This document shows positions 11,700 to 24,390 of a DNA stretch of 64,000 bases, piece after piece. The notes beneath the pieces are model-generated. The model worked only from the letters and a program-made list of their open reading frames with translations. It did not search any database and was not told the origin of the DNA. The translations under genes were made by a program, and so were the position numbers. The stretch's first letter is position 1. Each line of letters begins with the position of its first letter. Source of the stretch: Anthoceros angustus (Eukaryota; Streptophyta; Anthocerotopsida; Anthocerotales; Anthocerotaceae); the NCBI GenBank assembly GCA_010909165.1, contig MU008211.1, positions 62,001-126,000 on the forward strand. The letters run 5' to 3'.

Positions 11700-13850
11700 G
11701 TGCGGACTCGAACCATGAGCCCCTTATAATCGAACATATATACTTCTAGTTCATTTCATCTAATGCCTTTGTCATTAAAGTGTTGATCTAGTTTCCTCCG
11801 TACTTTTGCCACGATAGTAGCATGTACATCCTCGACTATTCCCACATTGTCCAAATTTCTTTGGATAAACAAAGATAGTCAAACCAAACCAAACCAAACC
11901 CAAGCAAATATTAGCCTTCCTCATAGCAAACATCCTTTCCCGAGCTTGTGGCCTTATGAAAGGAAAGGGTACATAGGCGTGGGACAAGGAAACAATGCAA
12001 AGACATACTTATCCTTGAAGTAATCTCGTAGATATTCAAGGACTGGCCTTGAGCTTTCGGCACATGCTCCTTTGTTAGTAAGAAATGTAATGAGAGCATG
12101 AATTCCCTAGAGAAGTTTAATCACAGTAAATTCGACCGGTGAGACGAGTGACTACTGCGGTATCCGAATCCAAGGCTAACTAGACGATTAGCAAACTATA
12201 TGAAGGCATTAGAATTTCATATGGCCCACAAAAGGCGGAACCACCACCTCCCCATCAAAATCTAAATCCCCAATCTATTCACTAATATACGCTCATTCAA
12301 ATACCGAAGCGAACATATGGGAACTCGAGCATTATCGATGAGGCGGACTCGAACTATGAGCCCCTTTTGAACATACTCCCAATTGATTTGTGCACCTTAA
12401 AATGCCTTTGTCACTGATCTAATTTCCTTGAGTACTTTTGCCAATGGTAGCGACATGTAACTATGCCAAGCTATAGCTTGTCTAGCCTTTCTCGACAAAC
12501 AAAGATAATCAACCTTCCAAGATGAAACGTTAACCCCAACTGTTTTAGTGAAAACCGCTCCCAAAATCACCCTTGTGCCCCAATCTATTCAATACTAATT
12601 GCAAGTAGCCTCCCTCATCAAACATCCCTTGTTGGCTCTCTATGCAAGGAAAAGGTAGCATCTCCTAGAAGAAACGAGCTCCAATATTGTGCGGTGAATC
12701 GCTGTCTGCTTCTTGACAAATATGACCGGCCATACAATGGCGCCAAAGACCGACAATGTCTTGCTATACAATGGCGCCGCCGACAATGGCTTGCCATACA
12801 ATGGCGCCCGAGAATGGCTTGCCATAACAATGCCACGCCCAACAATAATGGCGAACGCAATGGCGCCCAATTAACACAACAATGGCGCCCGCACAACAAT
12901 AATGGTGCCCAATTAACGCCAATGGCGCCCAAATAACGCCTAACAATGGCGCCCAACGCCCAACAATGGCAATTAACGCCAATGGAATGGTGCCCAATGC
13001 TGGACAATGGTGCCAAATAACGAACAATGGCGCCTAATAACGCGCAATTAACGCCAATAATGGCGCCCAATGCTCAACTATGACGCACAATTAACGCCAA
13101 TAATGGCGCGCCCAACAATAATGGGACCCAACGCTCAACTATGGCGCTCAATTAACGCCCAAAATTGCGCCCAATACAATATGCCAAATTTAAAATACCC
13201 CACCCGTCTCTCCCGTCTTCCACCCCCATCAAAACTCTTCCTTTATCCCCGCCCCACTTCCCTAAAGGAAAGAGTATGTAGTCGGAGAAAGCAACAATGC
13301 AAAGACATACTTATCCTTGAAGTAATCTTAGATTTTCCGAGGAACCGTCTAGAGCTTTAAACATGCTATACTCTTTGCTAGTAAGAAATGTAATGAGGGC
13401 ATGAATTTTCTAGAGAAGTTTAATCACAAAGTAAATTCGGTGTGAGGAGTGACTACAAGATCCAAATCTAGCCAAGGCTAACTAGATGATTAAAAAACTA
13501 TATGGAGGCATTAGAACTTCATATGGCCCACAAAAGGCGGAACCATCGCCTCCGCATCAAAATCTTAACCCCCAATCTATTCACTAATATACACTGATTC
13601 AAATTTCCAAGACGCCTGAACGTGTGGGAACTCAAACATGTACGATGAGGCGGGACTCGTACTATGAGTCCCTTTTCGAACATACTCCCAATTGATTTGT
13701 ACACCTTACAATGCCTTTGTCACTGTTGATCCAATTTCCATGGGTACTTTTGCCAATGGTAGCAGCAAGTAACCATGCCAAGCTATAGCTTGTCTAGCCT
13801 TTCTCTGGATAAACAAAGATAATCAACCTTCCAAGATGAAATGTTAACCG
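11700..13850. repeat. Interleaved duplicated blocks flanking the satellite arrays
   Basis: Two unrelated blocks recur. Block P (about 200-240 bp, containing GCGGACTCGAAC and TGCCTTTGTCA) is at about 11700-11935, 12340-12590 and 13647-13850. Block Q (about 390 bp, containing AAAGACATACTTATCCTTGA and CATATGGCCCACAAAAGGCG) is at about 11950-12340 and 13265-13650. The order is P-Q-P-array-Q-P-array, so the P/Q plus array unit of about 1.3 kb has been tandemly duplicated. No gene is visible in them. Confidence 0.8.
12736..13170. repeat. Satellite array 1 built on CAACAATGGCGCC
   Basis: Irregular tandem repetition of CCCAACAATGGCGCC and ATTAACGCC words. The unit alternates between about 12 and 24 bp and contains the palindrome GGCGCC. 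ORFs through it are repeat artefacts. Confidence 0.9.
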
Positions 13851-13854
13851 TGCT

Positions 13855-14905
13855 TGCGCGACAATGGCTATACAATGGTGCCGGGGCCCGTCAATGGCGC
13901 AATGGCGTCGCCCCAACAATGGCTTGTCATTCAATGGTGCCCAACGCCCAACAATAATGGCGCCCAATTAATGCCTAACTATGGCCACAATGGCGTCATA
14001 CAATGGCGCCTACGCCCAACAATGGCTTGCCATTCAAAGGTGCCTAACGCCCAACAATAATGGCGCCTAATTAATGCCTAACTATGGCACCGTCAATGGC
14101 TTGCCATACAATGGCGCACGCCCGACAATGGCTTGCCATTCGATGGTGCGCCCAACAATAATGCCCAAATGGCTAACAATGGCTTGCCCCAATGCCCATC
14201 GCCCCAACAATGGCGCCCAATTAACAATGGCGCCCAATGCAATTATGGCAATTCGCCCCAACAATGGCGCGGGCTGGCTGGCCATAGAATGGTGCCCAAA
14301 TAACACCAATAATAATGGCGCCTAATGCCCAACAATGGCGCCAATGCCCAACAATGGCGCCATACAATGGTGCCCAAATAACGCCAATAATAATGGCTAA
14401 CGCCCAACAATGGCGCCCAATAATGCCAACAATGGCGCCCAATGCCCAACAATGGCGCCTAACACCCAACAATGGCGCCCAATGCCCAACAATGGCGCAA
14501 CGCCCAACAATGGCGCCAATTAACGCCCAACAATGGCGCCAACACCCAACAATGGCCCAACGCCAACAATGGCGCCCAATTAACGCCCAACAATGGCGCT
14601 TAACGCCCAACACCCAACAATGGTAAACGCCCAACAATGGCGCCTCACCCAACACCCAACACCCAACAATGGTACCCAATTAACGCCCAACAATGGCCCA
14701 ATTAACGCCCAACAATGGCGCCTATTAATGCCCAACAATGGCCCTACTAACGCCTAACAATGGCGGCAATGCCCCAATAATGGCGCAATTAACGCCTAAC
14801 AATGGCGCCTTAACGCCGACAATGGTGCCCAACGCCCAACAATGGCACCCAATTAACGCACATGGCGCCTAACGACAATGGCTGGCCATACAATGGCCGC
14901 GAAAA
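13855..14905. repeat. Satellite array 2 built on CAACAATGGCGCC
   Basis: Same motif family as array 1, longer and denser, about 1 kb. It begins with a variant sub-array (ACAATGGCTTGCCATACAATGG) and then settles into CCCAACAATGGCGCC spaced by short ATTAACG linkers. Both strands stay open for long stretches only because the repeat lacks stop triplets in some frames. Confidence 0.9.
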
Positions 14906-15174
14906 TAAGCATGTACGAACATGTACCATCGGGCTGCGCGCTTGTGGGCATAGAGGTGGTACGCTCACAATAAGAACACTAAAGAAAATGCTAAAGAGCG
15001 TGACGTACTAGTATTAGAGCACTAGCGGCCCCTCTCAACTTTTTCCCTCTCCATGCCGTGTGTGTAAATGGGATTAATGGAGTGCGAAGCCGAGTGGCAC
15101 GCCTCCGCATCTTGAATGGACGCATCATGCCCCACAAAATAACCCCAATCAAATTTAAAATAGCCTCCCGCCTC

Positions 15175-15890
15175 ACATTTTGAAGAAAATGCTTACAACG
15201 TAATCTACAACAAGGGAATCACGTCATCAATCGTTGTAAATGGCCTCCTATCATATTTTTGTGATTAATAACAATAATAAAGAGTTAAAAAATAAAGAAC
15301 ACATTTTGAGAAAATTACTTTACAACGTATCTACAACAAGGGAGCCATGTCATCAATCTTGTAAATGGCCTCCTATCATATTTTTGTGATTAATAATAAT
15401 AATAAAGAGTTAAAAAATAAAGAACACATTTTGAGAAAATGTTTTACAACGTAATCTACAACAAGGAGCCATGTCATCAATCGCTGTAAATGGCCTCCAA
15501 TCATATTTTTGTGATTAATAATAATAATAAAGAGTTAAGAAATAAAGAACAAATTTTGAGAAAATGTTTTACAACGTAATCTACAACAAGGGAGCCACGT
15601 CATCAATCGCTGTTGTAAATGGCTTCCAATCATATTTTTGTGATTAATAATAATAACAAAGAGTTTTGAAGAAATAAAGAACAAATTTTGAGAAAAGGCT
15701 TTTACAACGTAATCTACAACAAGGAGCCACGCCATCGACATGTTGTAAATGGCTTCCAATCATATTTTTGTGATTAGTGATGTTAATAAAGATTTTAGAA
15801 AAATAAAGATCAAATTTTGAAAAAGCTTTTAACGTAATCTACAACGTGGAGCCACGTCATCAATCCGTTGTTGTAAATGAGCACCCAAAA
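15175..15890. repeat. 125-bp tandem repeat, about six copies
   Basis: Copies start near 15175, 15301, 15426, 15551, 15683 and 15811. Each contains TTTTACAACGTAATCTACAA, a CATCAATC...TTGTAAATGG segment, TCATATTTTTGTGATTAATA and an AATAATAAAGAGTTA tail. AT-rich, no coding sense. Confidence 0.92.
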
Positions 15891-16037
15891 GAGTGCCACA
15901 TCATCCAACTAGAAACCCCGTAAACCGGTCTTAAAACTTGCCACATCGTGAAACTCAAACCAATTTACAACGGAGGTGTTTAGACGCGTTATAAAGTGTT
16001 TAGGAGAGGGTGTTTTACAAAAGGGGTTTTGTAAACA

Positions 16038-19000
16038 CCCCGCTCATACTTCAAGACTATGCAGTTCACCCGCAGCTTTGGAACACCGGCCCGGATGTCT
16101 TGGGAGACTTGCGAGCACAGACGAGGAAGTCCAGCCTCACCGCGCAAGGTGAATGGAATGGGATCATTCCTTGGGCAGAGAAGAGCATATGTGTTTTCTT
16201 GGTGTCGTTGGAAGCTCCAACCAAGGTCTGGAGCAAGTTCATGAAGAGCAAGACCTCGGACCAAGCCTCCTCACTCAGGTTGCTCCACGATCCTTGGACC
16301 GGTTCTCACGCTCGGGTAATCTCCATAACTTGTGACGTTGTACCCTAGGCATGTTCCTTGTCTTCTGCTAACCATGAAGCCCACTTTGTAGTGGGCACGT
16401 GACATTCTTCCCTAGCCGAGCCACTCTCTCATTGTTCGCATGGTCCCTAGAGGTATCTCACCGCTTTGATCCGTTGTCCATTAGCGTGATGTCTTAGCAG
16501 TAGAAGCCTCCTCCACGGTTCTCGCCTTCCCGAGAACCGTCCTTCCTCCACACTTGCCAAACCGGTTTCACTATCTAACCCTTGGTTTAACCGCCGACTC
16601 CCCACTTCTAGTACCCTCCCACACGCCTTATTTTGGAAATGGTTCGTCTTTGAATCGTACGCATTTTATGTCACCTCAAGATATAGAAACTAACTTTGAA
16701 GATAAATTTGGAACCGAGTCCTCCTCTAATAGTAGTGAGGAACCAACCAAGGTCTTCCTTAATATATCTTACACATCATCGGGTGAGACAAGTAGATGAC
16801 TTCACCCCTACCTCTAGGAACTCACCATGGTCACATTCCTTGAACAACCTTCGCTTAGTATACCATGTCATGAATATGCAGCCCATCTTTCCAAGTTGGA
16901 GGAGCTCGGTATTCACAAGCTAGAAGCCATGGAGGCCGCCAGAAGTTTTGGAATGCAATGGCTAGCGAACAATAGGTACAATAGGTGCCCATTCCTTGGA
17001 ATTGACTTGTTTGGTTCACTATCAAGCACTATGTCCGAATATGGTCCAACATCAATGGGGTTGGCAAGTTCTGCGTGTGTCGGCTGTTTCGAGTTTTTAT
17101 TAGATGTAGACGCCGAGGCCAACTTGTCCCAAATCTACTAATCACAAAATTTATGGAAGGAAGAATTGTTCCTTAGTCCTCGAAATTTTGAGAGCTAATA
17201 CTCAAAGAAAGGATTGTTCCTTGGTCCTTGGAATTTTGAGACCTAATAGCGAAACATTGTTTCTTGCTCCTCAAAATTTCATACCTAATACTCAAAGGAG
17301 GATAGTTCCTTGGTCCTCGAAATACCCAATCATATAGCTGGACTATATATGTACTTTTTCCCCTCTTCCACCTTCCAATTCCTCAATTCTCTCAATTCCT
17401 CACTACACGTAAGAGCTGTTTTACATTGTTGATCAACCACAACTCCATGGAATTCGATACCGTGCTAGCAAGGTGTCTAACTACTAAGAATTCTTTACTC
17501 CAATTTGGAAATGAATCGCGTGGAGAATATAGTGGGGCTAAAAGAAAGGGACGTCGCAAGGCTCAAAGAACAAGTTGAAGGATTGCCGCACAACAATAAT
17601 CCGAAGGACGTTAGAGTTCACAAAGATGATCAAGACCTTAATCAATTTGCACAAGACTTAGAGCAAGACTTGGCGAAAGCCCATGATGAACATGAGGTTA
17701 TAAGCGTTTCCAACACGGCCGCTTAAGCGCCGCCGAGGACGTCAAAAGGCTCAAAGAACAAGCGAAGGATTGCCAAAGACATGTTGCGAATCCGGACATC
17801 GTGGTTGGCAATGATCATGCGTAAGAATTCAAGATGAGCGTGATCTAAACCGGTTTGAACAAGAATTAGTGCGAATACGCCGGAAGTCAAGATGATGACG
17901 AGTTTATGCGGCTGGCCCATGTTCATGTTGCTCGTAACAATATTTCCACAATGAGATGTGCACAATCTCTAGAGCAGGACCAAATAGAGGCAATGAATCG
18001 GCGAATCCATATGGTCCCATATCCCAAAGCGCCGAAAATGTGTAGAGGATGCGAGAGAGCACCACGTCGACCAAGTTGGCCAAACCTAATGCCTAATGGT
18101 TATAAAACATATTTGAGTGTTTAAAGGTACTTAACGTACCCAAGAATAGCCACCATGTTTGAGGTCTAGACTTTCTTTTCTTTTGTTTCAATAAATAAAA
18201 ATGCAGCCTCCTGGTGGAACCATATATCACTAGTGGCCCATGGGTCCATGCCGTGATCCATGACACCGCGTCCCCAACGACATCCTCCCGATGACCATGC
18301 CACATTTATAACTGCGGCGCCTCTTGGAGGTGGATGTTTCTCGGCCAACTCTTTCTGGGGAGGCCGCCCTCCTTGTCATCCTTCCCATGCGATGCCTCCA
18401 CGCTTGCTCGACGTGCTCGGCCACGAATTTTCTCCTCTATCGGCCGCACCTTCCCGCCACGGGCGCAATTCCTTTCACACCGAGTCCGAGTCATGCGACA
18501 AGATACCGCCTCCTGGAGCTTGGCCCAAAGTCACATCGGCGCCTCGACCCTCAAGCCGCTCATACTTCAAGACTATGCGAGTTCACCAGCCTTTGGAACA
18601 CCAACGGATGTCTTGATGGGCTTGCGAGCTGGACGAGGAAGTCCAGCCTCACCATGCAAGGTGAATGGAATGGGATCATTCCTTGGAGAGAGAAGAGCAT
18701 ATGTGTTTTGCTTGGTCATGGAAGCTCCAACCAAGGTGGCCGAGCAAGTTCATGAAGAGCAAGACCTGGACCAAGCCTCCTCACTCTGGTTGCTCACGAT
18801 CCTTGGACCGGTTCCGCCACGCTCGGGTAATCTCCATAACTTGTGACGTTGTACCCTAGGCATGTTCCTTGTCTTCTCGCTAACCATGAAGCCCACTTTG
18901 TAGTGGGCAATCAGACATTCTTCCCTAGCCCGAGCCACTCTCTCATTGTTCGCATGGTCCCTAGAGGTATCTCACCGCTTTGATCCGTTGTCCATTAGCG

Positions 19001-22000
19001 CCGATGTCTTAGCCAGAAGCCTCCTCCACGGTTGCCTGCCTTCCTCCCGAGAACCGTACCTTCCTCCACACTTGCCAAACCGCCACTATCTAACCCTTGG
19101 TTTAATCCGACCCCCACTTCTAGTACCCTCCCACGCCTTATTTTGGAAATGGTTCGTCTGTAATCAGACGATTTATTATGTCACCTCAAGATATAGAAAC
19201 TAACTTTGAAGATAAATTTGGAACCGGAGTCCTCCTCTAATAGTAGTGAGGAACCAACGGTCCCCAAGGTCTTCCTTAATATTACCAACATCTTACACAT
19301 CATGGGTGAGACAAGTAGATGACTTCACCCCTACCTCTAGGAACTCACCATGGTCACATTCCTTGAACAACCTTCGCTTAGTATACCACTCATGAATATG
19401 CAGCCCATCTTTCCAAGTTGGAGGAGCTCGGTATTCACAAGCTAGAAGCCATGGAGGTCGCCAGAAGTTTTGGAATGCAATGGCTAGCGGCGAACAATAG
19501 GTACAATAGGTGCCCATTCCTTGGAATTGACTCGCTTTGGTTCACTATCAAGCACTATGTCCGAATATGGTCCAACATCAATGGGGTTGGCAAGTTCGTA
19601 AGGTGTTTTTCGAGTTTTTATTAGATGTAGACGCCGAGGCCAACTTGTCCCAAATCTACTAATCACAAAATTTATGGAAGGAAGAATTGTTCCTTAGTCC
19701 TCGAAATTTGAGAGCTAATACTCAAAGAAAGGATTGTTCCTTGGTCCTTGGAATTTGAGACCTAATAGCGAAACATTGTTTCTTGCTCCTCAAAATTTCA
19801 TACCTAATACTCAAAGGAGGATAGTTCCTTGGTCCTCGAAATACCCAATCATATAGCTGGACTATATATGTACTTTTCCCCTCTTCCACCTTCCAATTCC
19901 TCAATTCGGTCTCAATTCCTCACTACACGTAAGAGCTGTTTACATTGTTGATCAACCACAACTCTACTGTTGAATTACGATACCGGCTAGCAAGGTGTCT
20001 AACTACTAAGAATTCTTTACTCCAATTTGGAAATGAATCGTGGAGAATATAGTGGGGCTAAAAGAAAGGGACGTCCAAGGCTCAAAGAACAAGTTGAAGG
20101 ATTGCCGCACAACAAATAATCCGAAGGACGTTAGAGTTCACAAAGGCGATGATCAAGACCTTAATCAATTTGCACAAGACTTAGAGCAAGACTTGGCGAA
20201 AGCCCATGATGAACATGAGGTTATAAGCGTGTAATCCACACGGCGCTAAGCGCCGAGGACGTCAAAAGGCTCAAAGAACAAGTTGAAGGATTGCCAAAGA
20301 CATGTTGCGAATCCGGACATCGTGGTTGGCAATGATCATGCGAAGAATTCAAGATGAGCGTGATCTAAACCGGTTTGAACAAGAATTAGTGCGTAATATT
20401 GGAAGTCAAGATGATGACGAGTTTATGCGGCTGGCCCATGTTCATGTTCATGTTCATAACAATATTTCCACAATGAGATGTGCACAATCTCTAGAGCAGG
20501 GACCAAATAGAGGCAATGAAAATGAATCCATATGGAGTCCCCCATATCCCAAAGCGCCGAAATGTGTAGAGGATGCAAGGAGAGAGCACCACGTCGACCA
20601 AGTTGGCCAAACCTAATGCCTAATGGTTATAAAACATATTTGAGTGTTTAAAGGTACTTAACGTACCCAAGAATAGCCACCATGTTTGAGGTCTAGACTT
20701 TCTTTTCTTTTGTTTCAATAAATAAAAATGCAGCCTCTGGTGGAACCATATATCACTAGTGGCCCATGGGTCGATGCCGCATCCAGCGACACGTGCCCCG
20801 ACATCCTCCCCGATGACCATGCCACATTTATAACTTTGCGCTGGCGTCTCTTGAGGTGGATGTTTGTCGGCCAACTCTTTCGGTGGGAGGCCGCCCTCCT
20901 TGTCATCCTTCCCATGCGATGCCTCCACGCTTGCTCGGCGTGCTCGACGAATTTTCTCCTCTATCGGCTTCTCGCACCTTCCCGCCACGGGCGCACCTTT
21001 CACACCGAGTCCGAGTCATGCGACAAGATACCGCCTCCTGGAGCTTGGCCCAAAGTCACATCGGCCCCGACCCTCAAGCCGCTCATACTTCAAGACTATG
21101 CGAGTTCACTCAGCCTTTGGAACACCACCGGGATGTCTGATGGAGCTTGCAGCCCGACGAGGAAGTCCATCACCGCTGCAAGGTGAATGGAATGGGATCA
21201 TTCCTTGGAGCAGAGAAGAGCATATGTGTTTTGGCTTGGTGCATGGAAGCTCCAACCAAGGTCGGCCGAGCAAGTTCATGAAGAGCAAGACCTCGGACCA
21301 AGCCTCCTCACTACTGTTGCTCCCGCCGATCCTTGGACCTGCTCCGCCACGCCGGTAATCTCCATAACTCAGACGTTGTACCTAGGCATGTTCCTTGTCT
21401 TCCGCTAACCATGAAGCCCACTTTGTAGGGCATCAGACATTCTTCCCTAGGTGAGCCACTCTCTCATTGTTCGCATGGTCCCTAGAGGTATCTCACCGCT
21501 GATCCGTTGTCCATTAGCCGATGTCTTAGCACAGGAAGCCTCCTCCACGGTTGCCACCTTCCTCCCGAGAACCGCTGCATTTTCTCCACACACTTGCCAA
21601 ACCAGTTTCCACTATCTAACCCTTGGTTTAACCGCCGACTCCCCACTTCTAGTACCCTCCTCGCCGCCTTTATTTTGGAAATGGTTCTGCCTCGGCGTAA
21701 TCAGACGATTTTATGTCACCTCCAAGATATAGAAACTAACTTTGAAGATAAATTTGGAACCGGAGTCCTCCTCTAATAGTAGTGAGGAACCAACATCCCC
21801 AAGGTCTTCCTTAATATTACCAGATCTTACACATCATGGGTGAGACAAGTAGATGACTTCACCCCTACCTCTAGGAACTCGCCCATGGTCACATTCCTTG
21901 AACAACCTCGCTTAGTATACCAGCCTGTCATGAATATGCAGCCCATCTTTCCAAGTTGGAGAGCTCAGATTCACAAGCTAGAAGCCATGGAGCCGAAGTT

Positions 22001-22301
22001 TTGGAATGCAATGGCTAGCGTATGAACAATAGGTACAATAGGTGCCCATTCCTTGAATTAATTCGCTTTGGTTCACTATCAAGCACTATGTCCCAATATG
22101 GTCCAACATCAAGGGTTGGTGTCTGGCAAGTGTTCTGGCCTGTCGAGTTTTTATTAGATGTAGACGCCGAGGCCAACTTGTCCCAAATCTACTAATCACA
22201 AAATTTATGGAAGGAAGAATTGTTCCTTAGTCCTCAAATTTGAGAGCTAATACTCAAAGAAAGGATTGTTCCTTGGTCCTTGAATTTGAGACCTAATAGC
22301 G
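16038..22301. repeat. 2.52-kb tandem repeat, two and a half copies
   Basis: The landmark GCTCATACTTCAAGACTATG occurs at about 16042, 18558 and 21079, giving periods of 2516 and 2521 bp. Copy 1 is about 16038-18557, copy 2 about 18558-21078, and copy 3 stops at 22301 in the middle of the unit. Copies are alike along their length, but the differences are mainly clustered insertions and deletions of one to a few bases rather than scattered substitutions. No known transposon domain or terminal repeat is visible. Confidence 0.93.
17505..17726 (+). CDS. Charged, helix-rich ORF inside the 2.52-kb unit (function unknown)
   Basis: The 73-codon frame contains GLKERDVARLKEQVEGLP, then an Asp/Gln/Glu-rich amphipathic run (QDLNQFAQDLEQDLAKAHDE). 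The same sequence recurs at 20040-20234 in copy 2, and within each unit a second version of the RLKEQ segment follows about 180 bp on (about 17735-17775), ahead of another acidic frame (about 20302-20616 in copy 2). Upstream in the unit is another frame with FLEQPSLSIPCHEYAAHLSKL (16827-17141). These may be exons of one unrecognised coiled-coil gene or the remains of a transposon gene. Frames change between copies, so no single intact product is seen. Confidence 0.35.
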   Translation: MEMNRVENIVGLKERDVARLKEQVEGLPHNNNPKDVRVHKDDQDLNQFAQDLEQDLAKAHDEHEVISVSNTAA

Positions 22302-24390
22302 TGTCACGACCGGAGAGGCAAGGGGTCACTCGAACCCCTCACCTCCGAGCCCCTGTGACGAAGAGGCAATAAGGAATCATGGCCAAGAGGGCCAAGGAGG
22401 GTGAAGCTCCGACTGCAGACCGTGGACCTAAGAGACCGATTAGTCGAGAGCCCCCCGGACTCACTCCCATCGGGGGTATGGAGGTCCTTGGCGGACTGTG
22501 AGATGCCCGCCTCCCACCACGGACTTTTGGGGCCTCACAATGGCGGCCGTGGAAGAGACACGCGAGTCTGCCACCACATGGATCTGTGATGCTCGGGGTC
22601 TCTCAAGGGATGCCAGAAGACCCAGAAGTGGAAGCCACAAGGAGGCGATGGTGCTCCTCCAGAGCAATTGGAGGCGGCCCAGGAGGCGAGGAGGAAGGCT
22701 AAGCCTGGCCGCATCAAGAAGGGAAACGCCGAGGCCGAAGAGAAGTCCGGGTCCATCTGACAGATCGACTAAATTCCTTCACCGGGTGAGCTGCAGCATG
22801 AGGCCCAAGCGGGCCAAGACCTCGCAGTGAGAGGGGTAGCGCAGGAGGAGGAGGCCCGAGCGCAAGCAAAGAAGGCGCGCGACTGGCCGAGGCGGCCCTA
22901 CCGACCAAGCACTAAGCCGGGCGGCCTGTGTGAAGGCGGGAGGCGGAAGTCACTGCTAAGATCGACCGCGATCACTATCGGCGTGATCGAACCGGTGGAG
23001 GGAGACTAGGATAGGCGCTAACTCAAGACGGAGCAGGAGGCGGCGGAGCAGGGCCACCATGCCGAGGAGAAGGAAGCCCGAGACAAGGATATGGAGGATC
23101 TCCTGACTCCGCGGCGCGAGGTGGAGCAACAGGAGATGGAAGACCGCAAAGAGACTCGAGTCCCAAGTTACCATTGAGCGGAATGGTATCTGCAGGCGTG
23201 ATCACGATCACGAACGAGAGATAGAGCGGCTCCAGCTACCTGAGGAGGAGGCATGGCGATGGAACAAGGAGCTGGACGCCGAAATGGAGAAGGACTGACG
23301 AGCACGCAATCGGGCAGAGTTGCCCGACCGCCCTGAGAGGGAGATGGCGAGCTAAAGGCCGTGATGAACGGGAGCGAGAGCACCGGAAAAAAGAAGCCGC
23401 TGGTCCGGGAAGGCGGAAGGGGAGCGCCGCTTATGGCGGGGCAGCAGAGCGGAAACGACGGAGCCGGAGCAAAGTGAGCAACAACAAGTGCGGTGAGGTG
23501 ACCGAGGCGCCCTTGTGGCCTCGCGAGATTCGCCCACCCAACAACTGGCAGGAGATGGTCCAAAGAAGTGACAAAGACCTCCCCGAGCACCAATGGCGAA
23601 AGGAGTATCGGTGCTCCGGCACATGTGGAAGAGGCCATCCAAAGAATTGACTTGATTTTGCCTACTACCACACCGAGCTCCTTAAGGCATTGAAGCCTCC
23701 GCTACAAACTGGACGGACCCTAAGGCTAAGGGATGAAGGACATGGGGACAGACGGGACCCTAGTGGCCTGCTTGGAGACGACACGGGGAGAAGAGCCTCA
23801 GAGGAGCAGACGCCCAATACAACGGACCTCGTGGTAAGTCCACCGCAACCTGCCCGGGAGGATAGAGGGGCCCTGAAAGGGGCGCGGAAGGAGAAAACCA
23901 ACCCGACCCAAGACAAGGGTTGGTGGGTAGAGGAGGGCCTAGCAGTAAGAGGTCCGCAGATAAGGGGTCCGGAGCTTGGGGACCGGACCGCGGTAATAAG
24001 TTCGGACCCTGAGGTCCGAACCCCGAGATGAGACCGACCCGCAGACCGACTCAGAAACAAGGCGACTCAAGTTCAGACTCGGAGTCGAGACCGACCCCGA
24101 GGTCCGGACTCAGCAAGGAGGAGTCCCACTCACGCCCGGGCCCCTACCGGAGGGGACCCACCGGGGCTGGGGAAGACGTTGTGGTAACGGCTGCCGACCG
24201 CCGAGCCCAACCCGATGTGATTCCGGAAGAGGAAGGGTCCCGCGGATCATCCGATTGGGTGCGCCGCAAATGTCGACGGAGATTGGACCACCAATACCGA
24301 GACGGAACCTGTGACCTTCCTGTGCCCACCACCGAAGGAGATAGGAGGAATAGGATGGTAGGGGCGCATCGGGCTGGCCACCACTAATAG
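22302..24390 (+). pseudogene. GA-rich, gag-like wreckage of a retroelement
   Basis: The tandem repeat stops abruptly at 22301 and the next bases are TGTCACGACC, a plausible LTR-like start. The following 2 kb is rich in Glu, Arg, Lys, Ala and Gln codons on the plus strand, with coiled-coil-like frames such as MEDLLTPRREVEQQEMED (about 23090) broken by stops. This composition resembles a degenerate gag region, but no zinc knuckle, protease or polymerase motif is present, so the assignment is weak. Confidence 0.4.

Noticed and set aside
12618-14679. Several ORFs on both strands with recurring NNGAQ, APLLG and RHCWA words
   Set aside because: Translations of the CAATGGCGCC satellite in different frames, not genes.
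12736-14905. Possible CRISPR-like array because of regular short repeats
   Set aside because: Spacers are not unique, repeats are degenerate, and the host is a plant.
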